Source: Blasia pusilla
Taxonomy: Eukaryota > Marchantiophyta > Marchantiopsida > Blasiales
Reading direction: 5' to 3'
Length of the DNA: 64,000 nt
NCBI GenBank assembly: GCA_050084515.1
Contig: CM114272.1
Coordinates: 9,734,001-9,798,000 of the forward strand
Shown: piece by piece, positions 12,501-22,839 of the stretch
Position numbering within the stretch: the first letter of the stretch is position 1
How the letters are laid out: each line of letters opens with the position of its first letter
Position numbers and translations under genes: made by a program
Notes under the pieces: model-generated
The model's input: the letters and a program-made list of their open reading frames with translations, nothing else
Databases searched by the model: none
What the model was told of the DNA's origin: nothing

Positions 12501-14100
12501 TTTTTCAAAAGCTCCTTGTTCTTGACTGAGTCTCGGGAACTAACTATCAGCAGGACGGCCTTCTCGTGCCAGTCTTCATGGACATCACGTAGGAGTGCTA
12601 ACTTACAATTAATGAGGAGTATTCCTAAAACATAAGTGAACAGTCTCCCATGTGCCTAGGCGTTTTTCCTTTAACTGACTACATGTTCCATAATCAGTAG
12701 AAAGAGCTAGGTTACGCACTGGCCATTAAGTCTGTGAGTATGAGGCTTACCTGCTGAATAACATCACCCCCTGATTCACGCGTCAACTTCCAGAAGTAAT
12801 ACTGATTGTTACCGTTAAACAAGTAGTATGCTGTCTTAGATTTGTGCATGGATGATGGACGCTGCCTTGGTCCTGTGGGTATCCAGTTGAGTGACTCCTG
12901 CCAACCTCTTATGAGTGACTCTTCCTTTCATAGTTTCTCTTCAGCTTAGTGATTACTTGTGACATGTGTTCTTCTGAGTTCCACCTTTCAAGTGGTACTT
13001 TTGCATAAGGACAAGTTTTTGACCCCCTTTTTTTGTCAGCCAAAAAAAATTCCCGGCCTGTAGGGCCTCTCCCGTGGGTATCAACCCTAGTCTAGGCTGA
13101 GTGCAATAATGCATGCAGGCTCACTTGCTTGACAACTTTCACTCGTGACGTGTAAGTTTGAGTCCCACCCATTCTACATGTGCAGTTTCATCCGACTCCT
13201 GAAGGTTTTTGGGCTGTTGCTGGAAAAATAAGTTGTACAGAAATTTGTCCTTTCCAATGGAAGAAGATAAGTTTTGCTCCCCCACTGGATAAGCATTTCT
13301 AATTTTATTCCGAATTATTTTTCTTGTTCAGATGGTGGATCCAGGTGGCTTGTCGAATTGGACAGTTACCCATGTAGATTGGTCTCAAGGGGGTTGGCAT
13401 CCAAAGTCCTACGGCAAGGAGGATATTACTGTCGAAGTAATACGGCAGATCCAGGCAAGTTTCCTCCACGAAACCAAGTTAAAATAGTGTTTCTGTAGGC
13501 TGCAATGATTTCATCAAGGAGGTTGTAACAGCAAATTGATTGCCTAGCCCCGACGTTCAGTTTTTGTTGCCCTTTCTTGTATCTCTTGTGTGTGTAGGGT
13601 TGACATGAATAAAATGTGCACCGTTTTGCTGCTTCGTCATATGAATGATTCGGATCAGATGAGGAATGTAATTGGAGTTGTGTGCTGACTGTTTTTTGAG
13701 TTTATGCAGAGTATCGACGTTCATGTACATGTGACCAGTGATGCGTCTGTGAGTAATTCTGCCACTCAATCTTAACTGCTGGACGTGCTTCTTAGTAGTC
13801 TAGATGTAGTGGATGTCCGACATCCCAGTTAAGGACAGGTTTAGAGACTGATATGAGGGGATGCCTTCTTTTTCTAGAATTTATGGAACTTATGCGGGTT
13901 TGCCTATTATAATTAATTGATTCATCTGATACCTGGTTTACAGAATCTCACGTTTGATGATAACCTGGCCATTGCAGGCAACAAGCACAACCGTGCCATG
14001 CTTGTGGGAAGGACAACATAAGCCATGTTTCCTCTTTGCACGCAAATTTTCGGCTGACACTGCAGAGGTCATTGCAGATGTTCTTGCCCAGACAACGTGA
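6504..14100 (+). CDS. BC10/DUF266-type core-2/I-branching glycosyltransferase, ten exons, intact
   Basis: Joining exons 6504-6866, 7225-7332, 10512-10612, 10839-10910, 11086-11179, 11874-11954, 12208-12267, 13332-13454, 13710-13748 and 13978-14100 gives an uninterrupted 387-residue protein. It is predicted to be a type II Golgi membrane protein: a basic N-terminus, one membrane anchor at about residues 20-41, then the catalytic domain. Family hallmarks are KIAFMFLTRG, LYSIYVHAS, WGRIEMIDAERRLL, FFVLLSESCIPV, FDDPGPHGLGRY, YPDEHYVQTY, VTHVDWSQGGWHP and CFLFARKF, in the expected order. Plant relatives such as rice BC10 affect cell-wall composition; the substrate is unknown. All introns are GT-AG except intron 8, which uses GC (GCAAGT at 13455). 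The start is the first methionine before the basic and membrane segments. The length is normal for the family. Confidence 0.93.
7991..8545. repeat. Diverged tandem duplication inside intron 2, period about 266 bp
   Basis: Copy one starts at 7991 and copy two at 8257. Both begin ACCA-AAACAAAGG, contain ATTATGAACATTC, later a shared segment CTTGAACCTTGTAGCCAAAG, and end near an AATCCATG block. The copies differ by many substitutions and small indels, so the duplication is old. No coding function is apparent. Confidence 0.75.
8619..9086 (-). CDS. Hypothetical 155-residue open frame antisense within intron 2
   Basis: An open frame of 468 bases runs antisense to the host gene. The predicted product has a leucine-rich start, an acidic stretch (HLEDICEDDPNRLS), an aromatic segment (GAKNWYYDCTEWLMKWGI) and a basic stretch with NGERMRRYHTLM. 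I recognise no family. The composition looks protein-like rather than random, so it may be a remnant of a transposon or of a captured gene. No promoter or introns are visible. It could also be a chance frame. Confidence 0.3.
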   Translation of the reverse strand: MPLLLLLQEGEVPMEIHAVKNLITFLQHLEDICEDDPNRLSTRAYVVSKSSATLGAKNWYYDCTEWLMKWGISIRDLPTATHQDLAEQLHNNYIAINWGRYQRLWESRGNSSHKNGERMRRYHTLMNNCRSILIVELEGRDIIPISLSSPTKEQS

Positions 14101-17100
14101 GAACAGCCAAATGTTCAAATTTTTTGTCACAACGATTAATTGAAATAGGTGTTAGTATATATCTGCAAATTCTCATGGTGGCCTTTGGTCAATTAAGTTC
14201 TGTTCTTTACTAGTTTAGCCCCTATGGAAAGAAAATTATTGTGCTTTAGGGTTGTTCACATTGCCTCAATTTAAGATGATGCCGGCAAAAGTAGGGTGAA
14301 ATACTGTAGACCACTGAGGTATGCAGAGTCAATGACGTGGGTCCCAAATAGTGCATGTTGGAGCAAGTTGGTAAATATGCGATGTCCATATTTCAGTCTT
14401 AGTGAGTCAGATTAAAAAGTTTAGAATTTCACGACGTGCTCAAAACCCCCCTTAATTAGTGGGTTAGGGTTAAAAGTGGACCCAAAGATGTCTTGCAATC
14501 CAAATAATTGTTTAAATCCGTTGGAGAAATTTAATCAGTTGACCAGTGTATCCATTCGTGTACCAAATGTGGCTCTGAGATTCCCATGTCATTGATACTG
14601 AGAATGATGAAAACTTTTCCTTTATAGCGTTATGCCACTTGAATTGTTTGAGGTTCAAGAGTTTAATAACTTCGTGATGTGTCTGGCAGTGGTATACGAG
14701 TGAGGAAACTAGAGGTAACTCATCGGCCCCTACCGGTGAGGTTTGCAAATCGGCTTGGTCGAGTTTCTCAGTTATAGTGAGTTACAGATGTAATCATCTA
14801 TGAGGTTTGTCACTGAATAAATAACCCTTTCGATTGCCCCTTCTCTGTATTGCTTTCTTGGGACTATTTCCCCTCTTGTGACGGGTTGTCCGTCATGAGT
14901 ATCATGGTAGACCCGGACTTGATTATGTCTGCATGAGATTTGAGGTAATCCGGGCCAGTTTTACTCCCCTGCGCGTCTTCCTCCTGGTAGTCAAGCTAAG
15001 GTCTGGGGTATGTCGTTCATTTCGTTGGGTGATGATTGCGCTTTGCTTTCTAGACGTCTATATTCTTTGACGTCGAGGGAGTGTCCCTCGAACATGAAAG
15101 TGGTTAGACCCAGAGAAGTGGGTGACTGGTGTGACTTGGTCCTCCCAATTATTGTTCAACGAAGAACGGAGTGAGGGGCTTTTTGTTTGTCCATCGTCTC
15201 TAGATCGAACAATCCAGACTTTCATCTCCAGTGTGCCATGATGAGTTGAGTTTGCCTAGTCTCCACAGGGACCCCATGGGTCTATGGAACCCTCTCCTTG
15301 GGTGTGCCCCGGCATCTCAGTCGTCAAGCACTTTTCACAAGCATATTTCAACTTGCAAAGACAAAGGGAAGGCAGAGTGACGGTTGGATGAGGCTAGTGA
15401 ATTCGTGGCTCTTACAACTGGATCGGTAGGGCCGGAGATTCAGCCGGAGGCACGTCGCATGAATAATCCCAACTACGAGTTTGCGTAGCACAACTTACCT
15501 CGTAATTGTTGATCTCTGGGACACCACGTCTCGACTTTGAGGAGTGTAGTCATTCCATTTAGTTTGTCTCATTTTGATGTCAGCATTCCCGAACTATCCT
15601 GAAGCGCCAGTCATGAACGGATTGGAACGCGAGCAAGCACGGAAAATGTGACCCACCTGGATCATCACAGTTCGTGTTTCTCCAACGTATCGGCAATCGG
15701 GTTTCCGTGTGCATGAGAGGCATGAATGTATCGGCAACAGGGAGTCCGTGTGCATGAACTCCTTCCCCTCGGCACTCGTGTACCTCCCCAGGACCCGGTA
15801 CTGTTCACGGAGCGTCCAGCAGTCCACGAAGTTCTACACATCCCGAGATCTAATCCACATGTGGCAAGTATGACACATTGATACCCTCTCTCCAGGCCTG
15901 CGGGTCCGTAGCAAGAACGACTTGTGGTGTGGAGCCTTGAACACTGCCGTAATCCTAGAAGGGAACACGAAGCTAGGATAGAAGGATGAGACAAGGATGT
16001 CTCATCCTTTTCTCATCCTTGCTGAAGCGGCCGGAAGTAGCAGAAGCGGGATCTCTGAGACCAACTAGAACCAGGATGCTTTGCCTGAGGCAGTTGGGGA
16101 GTTAGCTACAAGCCAACCGCATACAGCCCAACAGCAGGAGCTACAAAGCATACAGCATGTCACCTTACCCGGACGACCAGAGAGATAATATTAACTTTGG
16201 CGTGTGTCTTCGTGAAACAACAATCCACGGAAACGCCGTCGGTGGCCAGCCCGGTGGACGAATGTGATTTGACGGCCAAAACGAAAGTCCGCCGATTCGA
16301 TTGTGAACTTTCTAGGCCGTTTGACGGCCTTCGCATTCTTTCACATAAGTCACGTAGCACAACTTCCACATGTTGCGGCAGCGGAGTTTAAAATCCCGGC
16401 GCAGTCGTGGGCAAAGACAGAGTTCCGCCGCTCGTGAGGCAATATTACGCCAATATTAGTGGGACGGAGACCGGCGCTCTTGTGGACAGGATAAACGCGG
16501 AGGCCGTGACGAACATGCTCTCATCCTGGCCCGGCCCTCGCAGAGATTTCGAGGACCACTCACTTCCCGAGTTTCGATGCCCCATCCACGTAGGATTCTG
16601 AGCAGTCTGCCTTGCCTTTCGCGCTCGACACGCACACGCGCGAATCAGCCGCACCGTACTGTAGTCATGAGACTAGAATCTGGCGTCCCGGACGTCAATC
16701 CTCGGAGGGACGTCTACACGAGAGTCTTCTTTCGCTCGTCCCGCAACGAAAGCAGCGCCGACTCCATTCCTGTCGCCGAAACGCAGTGACGTTCTCCTCA
16801 CCTCTCCTCCCTCTCTCGGGCGTGGCTCAAGCCACCGTGGTGAACTGCACGCCCTGCGCTACACGAGTCAGGAGGGGAAGGGCCCGGCTGCCTGCATCGG
16901 GATTCAGAAATCGCCGTGTAAAGCTCCGACGTGGACCGGCCTTGAGCTACATACGCAGCCTGCCGAAGATAATGATTCCTCCCCGAATGCCGCGCTGCAC
17001 TGCAGATTTCTGTAGCCCGTTCCTCGTGATTTCAGCCCAAAAGTGAGCCGACCATATGTTGGTTATCCATGGAATCGGTCCTCGAATCATCCTTGAGATC

Positions 17101-17689
17101 TCCTCAAAATTCCGTTGAAATATTTCCACGCGCTCTGTTGCAATCCGGTCGAGCGGTTGGATGCCTGCCTGCCACCACGCTCCTCGCCCCCTTTCCTTTC
17201 CTTCTTTCCGGTGTAAGCTCGTAAGTCCCTCGCACACTCCGTGGTGTTCGACATGGAGCAAGACGTTTGTGTTTGTGCCAGTAGTATATGTTAATATTTG
17301 GTGAGCTTTTCATGGATACAAACCAACAAAGCATAAGATTGGATTCATGACAAAAGGGTAGTTAAAGGTCCACGGGGTTTGCATTTCTTTATTTTCCCCT
17401 TCCGGTTGGTTTTCTTTTACTTCCTCCCCACCCCATGCATGTTCTTTCGCTCATTATTTCTTCAAATGTATACTATTAACAAAGAAGAAACCAGTATGCG
17501 GCCATGGTTTTTGGGGTTTTTAAACTTGGGACTGAAGATGCCAACCAAAAAATAACCTTACAATGGAGAGAAAAAATTTTGGGGTGGAGTGAGTAAAGTG
17601 ATGGAAAATACGAACTCCAAAATGAGCCTAGAGAAGAAAAATATTAGCATGAAGAGAGTAAACAAATACTAACATGTCGTGGGAGTGGA
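14101..17689. other. Downstream of the glycosyltransferase gene, no recognised gene
   Basis: An AATAAA at about 14816 lies 0.7 kb past the stop codon and could serve as a polyadenylation signal. The part from 15.6 to 17.1 kb is more GC-rich, with short frames on both strands and none recognisable. It contains a short duplicated segment (15688-15757, sharing TCCGTGTGCATGA) and a perfect hairpin at 15982-16009. Confidence 0.4.
15982..16009. repeat. Perfect 12-bp inverted repeat with 4-base loop
   Basis: The left arm AAGGATGAGACA (15982-15993), loop AGGA and right arm TGTCTCATCCTT (15998-16009) are perfectly complementary. A further TCTCATCCTT follows at 16011-16020. It may be a recombination scar or the core of a small foldback element; its function is unknown. 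Confidence 0.8.
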
Positions 17690-18670
17690 GTGAATCTAAA
17701 CGTCTTTATTAAATTGGTTCTCATCTCCATTCACATCACACGGTTGAGAAACTCCAAGGGAATAACCTGCAATTTCTGCAATGTGAATCGACTTAGCACC
17801 CACATGCCACCAAAATACGTGGCAGCAAGCCTCTCTTGCTATCCCATCATATGCCTCACAACCCATTGGTGGACACATATCGTGGAGCCCAATACACCCT
17901 TTAGGCATCAATCTCTACAACATGCAAAGACCAAAACTCCCAATAATTATCCATAGGAGGTCCTTGCAAATGTTGGAATTTGAACATACCCTTCTATGCC
18001 ATGAAAGGGTTAAGCAATTAAGGGCTCATCTTAGAAGTCACAGTGCGTGTCAAAATCATGCATGAAGTCGTTGAGATTAATAGTGTCTATCTAAACCAAG
18101 CAACAACGTATGTTCCTATGGCTCATGTTGTCCATGTCTCTCCTCATAATATTGTCCCCATCTACAATATTATCACTAGACTCACTATCTTTTTTTTTTT
18201 GTGCTGCAATAACAGAAAAAATTAAAAATATATTTTAAAGCCAAAGAAGTCTCCATTACGGAGGACCCAAGATGATCCAACCACAAATGGGAGTGAAGGT
18301 AGTTCCTCACTTGAAACATCTCGATACTTCACTCCACTCCGTGTTACTCCACTACTAATAATAATACTAGCTCACCTTAGCTAACGCTAATGCAATGACG
18401 ACAACCCTACCTCAATCCCACTTAAAACACTCAATCTTACCCTAAGCCTCCCAAACTAGCTCACTTAAGCTAACAAAAATCTTAGATCATATACAAGATC
18501 CCTACTTTTGCTCATCATATATCCATAAACAAGCTACACGCCAAAGGAGTTTACACTCAACACCATCTCTATACCCATCTAGCTCAAGCTCTACCCAATA
18601 TGCAACACCCTCAATCACAAGAGACAAGTGAAGGAATGGGACTCGAATGGGTAACCTAAATATGCGCGCC
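17690..18670 (-). pseudogene. Decayed gypsy gag region (copy D)
   Basis: The sequence aligns by eye with the gag region of copy B at 33.4-34.1 kb. Shared blocks include GGAGCCCAATACA, TTAGGCATCAATCTCTAC-like text, the CCATGAAAGGGTT block and the segment before TGTCTATCTAAACC. The minus strand would encode the capsid, but stops are dense. It probably belongs with the rearranged pol pieces at 19.7-20.8 kb. No expressed product is expected. Confidence 0.65.
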
Positions 18671-19683
18671 ATCACTCCATTGCACGATCAACAATGACTG
18701 ACTCCAAGTGTTGTGAAACTTCCATGGCATGACAATCTCATCGAAAAACAAGCCAAACTTCCCATCAAGAAATGTGGATTACTTGTTAGCATCAACACGT
18801 GTGTCTCCACCTTTGGCACTTAGTTGAGGACCTTCAATACGAATTACCCATCTTGACTGGATAGGCATAGTACAAACAAGTCAAAAAAATTTAGGCATTT
18901 CTCAATGGGTTGCCATATCTCACCATCCACCATGAGCCATAACTAAATATCTCAAGTCAAGAAAATCATTGGTAATGTCTCCACTAGACATGTGGAGGTT
19001 ATGTACGTGGTTGGATTCCAACTAGGTCGAGCCCAACCTAACCCCATAGCATGGCTATCGCGTCTGATGACTATGTGGCTCCATGCCTCATGGTTCTTGC
19101 ATTGTGTTGAGCTATGTTGCTCCTATGATTCCATGCAGTTGTGTTCTATAGCCACGCTTTGTTTTGTGCATGACTTGCATCCCTAAGCCAAGCCTTTCTT
19201 ATGCAACTCTAGTCCTTACGTGATTCCACTTGCACAAACATGCACTTGGATTGTAACTTGCTCGTTTTTTCAAACTTGTGACTATTCCATTCCTACTCTA
19301 TCGAGTTGGACCTTGTTCTCATGTGTATACCTGTGTGTGTGGCCCCTTCACCTAAGGAAAGCTTCCGTATGAGATACTCCATGACTTTCTCTCAAGCTTT
19401 CTTCTTCCAAGGTTTTGGGTCATTCTTGCCTATTAAACATGTTCAATGGTCTCGTGATCATCCTATCAGCTACCCAATTGCACATTTAGGCCGTTTGCCT
19501 CTGCGTGTCAATATTTCCTCAATCCACAAAATGTCGCACCTGCCGCTACTCATCGAGTGCCGCTACCTCCTTGGGCTCTATTCAAACTCTTTACATATCC
19601 TTTGCGTTTGCCCATGCTATTATGGTACTACCCTGTTGGCATACTCTTGGCCTCGACTACCTACTTGGAAGCATTTATGAGTA

Positions 19684-20430
19684 ATGTTAGGAAGAAAGGA
19701 GAGTTGTTGGAGTGGAATGCCCAAGCGAAGGACATCCCAATGGTTGATAGTCCCACAGAGAGACATGCCATGGTGGGTGTCTCTTCCCACCAGGGTTGTA
19801 TACAGACAAAGTCGATGTCCGCGGACATGTCCGTGCGGGCCTAGGTCCCCATGGCCTGCACTTGAGCCCGCCTAGAGCCCGTTGCGTCGACTCGCGCTGA
19901 AAAAACCCACACCCCGTTGCGTGCATGGCGAGCCCTGTACGGGCCTTGGCCTGCCCTACAGGATTGGTTGGGGGTCTGCAATAGGCCTTGCAATAGGTGC
20001 GGGCTCTGTAAGCCTATGTCTAGTAGTCTACGCAACGGGCTCTAGGGCGGGCTCGATTATGGGAAAAACTTGTCCGTTTCTATGCAACCTTGCTTCTCAT
20101 GGTAGAAAGAACTCGTCATCATTGTGGGGTAAGATTTTTGACTTGTAGAGAATTATAGACTAGGTTGTGAGGTAGATCGCGGAGTTGTGACTTTATTTGG
20201 AAGTAGAGTCTGGTGACGATCGTGATGTTGGAGTGGAAACATTGATACCCTCGAATACTATATTTCCTATGTGGTGGTGCGAGAGGAAGGTGTGAGAGTG
20301 ATAGATCTCTTCGAAAGGATCACCATGACATTAGCTAAGATGTTGCACGTTAACATTTTTGTGCATGAGTACCTCTATGTTGAGAGAGATGAGATCGCAT
20401 ATTGAGTCTCATTATGCCATTTTGCGGGGT
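19684..20430 (+). pseudogene. Linker and motif I of the retrotransposon methyltransferase, inverted piece of copy D
   Basis: On the plus strand, residues resembling the protease-methyltransferase linker (AKDIPMVDSPTERHAMVGVS) are interrupted by the MITE at 19791-20092. The frame then resumes with SSSLWGKIFDL and leads into a degenerate motif I, VRVIDLFERITMTL (about 20292-20333), and EYLYVERDE. In copies A and C the same segments read GIRVLDLFGGI and YLYVEIDD. The orientation is opposite to the rest of copy D, so this part has been inverted. The glycine-rich SAM loop is lost. Confidence 0.68.
19783..20100. mobile_element. hAT-like MITE, 302 bp (19791-20092), with diverged 8-bp target duplication
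   Basis: The element starts CAGGGTTGTATACAGAC and ends with TCTATGCAACCTTG, giving an imperfect terminal inverted repeat. It is flanked by CTTCCCAC on the left and CTTCTCAT on the right, which match at 6 of 8 positions with two C-to-T differences. An 8-bp duplication and these ends are typical of hAT elements. The interior is GC-rich and encodes nothing. It shares terminal sequence and the GTCCG-rich subterminal region with the element at 25673-26123. It split the linker region of copy D. Confidence 0.75.
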
Positions 20431-20439
20431 TGACCTAGT

Positions 20440-20820
20440 GATATTCCAAATTTTTAACGGTGTCAGAAATATGAGGATATCAACATGCATTGAAGGTCCA
20501 TCCATCACAATCGTGGACACTATCCATGTTCCAACTCTCACCGCATCCAATAAGATGGAAGGTCCTACCCAAGATCTTACTTGATGCATACTTATCAGCA
20601 CCTAAGCATGAGTGTCTCCCAACAATTACATATCCTCCAGAATGTACTGGCAACATCTCCTAGAAAGTGCTCAACCTCGAATCCTGCAATCCAAAGCCTC
20701 GGCTAGGCCATAAATGACCCTAGAATAGCCATCTAACAATCACCAAAGGACTGGTGCCAACCCTATCGATCTACATTGTGCGTCCCAAAAATGAAATATT
20801 GGTGGCTACTATCAGAGGTA
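20440..20820 (-). pseudogene. Methyltransferase motifs IV-VIII region, minus-strand piece of copy D
   Basis: The minus strand reads a degenerate motif IV (around 20733, where the proline-cysteine-glutamine is lost and a stop appears). Next is a motif VI remnant, YILED followed by a stop and LLGDTHA, and then SMHQVRSWVGPSILLDAVRV. The last segment is nearly the same as in copy B (31250-31513). It meets the plus-strand motif I piece near 20430-20450, an inversion junction. It cannot be functional. Confidence 0.72.
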
Positions 20821-21241
20821 TTGAGTGACCTTATGACAGAGTTAAGAGAGCTCGGTCTTAAGAGTGGATGCCATCTTAGCTCTCAGATGGTGACACGTGA
20901 TGATAGATTAGTATTGGAAGTAGCCAATAGGTGGAGGAGTTTAGGAAAACCTTACATATATCGATGAGCTCTTCGACATATCATGCCTTTTGTTAGGGAG
21001 GAGTTGGCATGATATGGATTAATGATGCTTGAGCTTTAGGGGAGCCTATTTCCTATAAGTGAGAGCAAGTGATGAGTTTTTCCACGAGTACTATAGTGTG
21101 CTAAAGGTGTTACAAACATGATAAAGATAGATAGTGGATCAAGCGATGGAAAAACCATCTAGAATGGATAATTGACCTTGGTTTGGCTGAGCAAAGACAA
21201 ATGTGATTGTCATCCATGACACCATGTCCATAAGTTAGCAT

Positions 21242-22165
21242 TGTCGTATTGAGAGCCTTTTTTTGAGGAAGGACGATCCTAAAATCATTGATGCAAGATG
21301 AATTACCTCACAAGCCTTTCCCTATTCAATATAGGATCACAATATATAATCTCCATTCTCTAACAACAGGGATCACAAATGGCTATGTCAAGGTAATCAC
21401 TTCTTTCAAGTATCTAATCCCAAAATTCATAGCCATGAAATCTCTATAAACCACTTTACCTTTGTACATTAGAAAAATTACACAATTGGAATTAAAACCT
21501 ACTCGAGGAGGCATATTAACATCCATAGATTATTAAATTGTCGACCAATTATTCTTCCAAGAGAGGTTATCCATTCTCATTGAAAGAGTGACCATTGTCA
21601 TAAGAATGACAAAAAAAACTTTTCTAAATCTTCCCAAAGATAGTACACATTCATCAAACTCTAAAAAATTCTCAAGAATGGATCATGGCCAAATTATTTT
21701 CCCAAGAAGGATAATCCACCCTCATTCAAAGAGTAACCCAATCCAACATCATTACCTCAAGAATGATAAATACAACTCAAGAAAATTAAATTCAAGATAG
21801 TTAACTCTAGAAAATTCCTTTTCTTTATATACTCATAAGAGATGTACAAGAATACAAAGCAAGGTCAATCTCATCTTGTGTCAGATGACTTTCTTTCAAG
21901 GCATAGCAAAACCCCTTTGGACACAAGTAACTTACCTTCTCTTAAAACATTATTCTAAAACCATTCCATATCCTCCCAACTATCCGAACTACTATATCCC
22001 TGACTTCTTCTCCAACCATGGCTACTTTATTTTCATTAAAATACCAACCAAATATTTTACTTTTATATTTTATGTGTCTTATTTATGACCCTTTTTCTAG
22101 AGTTAGACCAACATAAATGAAATATTTTTAAAAAAAATTGACATAAAATTTTATTTTCCTAAACT
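21242..22165. repeat. Partial LTR, same family as the solo LTR at 38485-39761
   Basis: It begins TGTCGTATTGAGAGCC and follows the 38.5-39.7 kb sequence for about 0.9 kb, including GATGCAAGATGAA, a TCAATATA-rich stretch and two internal copies of a segment with TTCCAAGA and ATCCA-CTCATT. Similarity fades near 22165 after TTTCCTAAACTAATCAATC, so the right end is missing. The internal two-copy structure, spaced about 150 bp, is also present in the full copy. Confidence 0.65.
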
Positions 22166-22839
22166 AATCAATCAAAATTTAGGGAAACTATTTCGAATCT
22201 TCACAAGTTCCTTTGTTGAAGACTATTATCACGCCATCTCCAATGCACACTTACTTTGTATAGCCTTCATTTTTATTCTTGATTTCTTTGTTTAATTGAA
22301 TTTAATTATCGTATCATGATGATTATATTATAGTAATTTTATTCTTTGTAGTCTTTGTGTTCTTTCCAATCCTTTATGATTACATGATATGCTTTGAGTT
22401 GCACAAGCCAATGGCCAAAGATATCGTTATGTTGGAATAGGTTATCATAAGGTTAATACAAAGCTAAATAAAGATCATGTATTTCCTACTATTCCAAATG
22501 TTGCATGTAGAAGGATGGTGGACTTGACAAAGCCCGTGAATACTGCACGTACACGTGAATTTGAAGAGAATTATATCTGAATACTTTGATTGGGAGATTT
22601 TATATTTTATACTTTGATATTATATAATATGATTAGAATTTATAATATTGAAGATATGAATGATGTTTATGCAAGTTTTCAATGCAAGTGCTATGCTGGA
22701 AGCATGAAAGAGTGAAATTTTCTACGTCCCCACACTCTCCTTTTGGGTTGTGTTATGAGCACAGTAGGGTTCTAATACTCTATATGGAGGCTTCATCCCC
22801 TTTTCTATTTGAGATTATTTGAGATTTTTATCAAATAGT

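Noticed and set aside
13050-13180. Possible tRNA-derived SINE in intron 7, with a GTTTGAGTCC-like B box
   Set aside because: No convincing A box, no tail and no second copy in the window.
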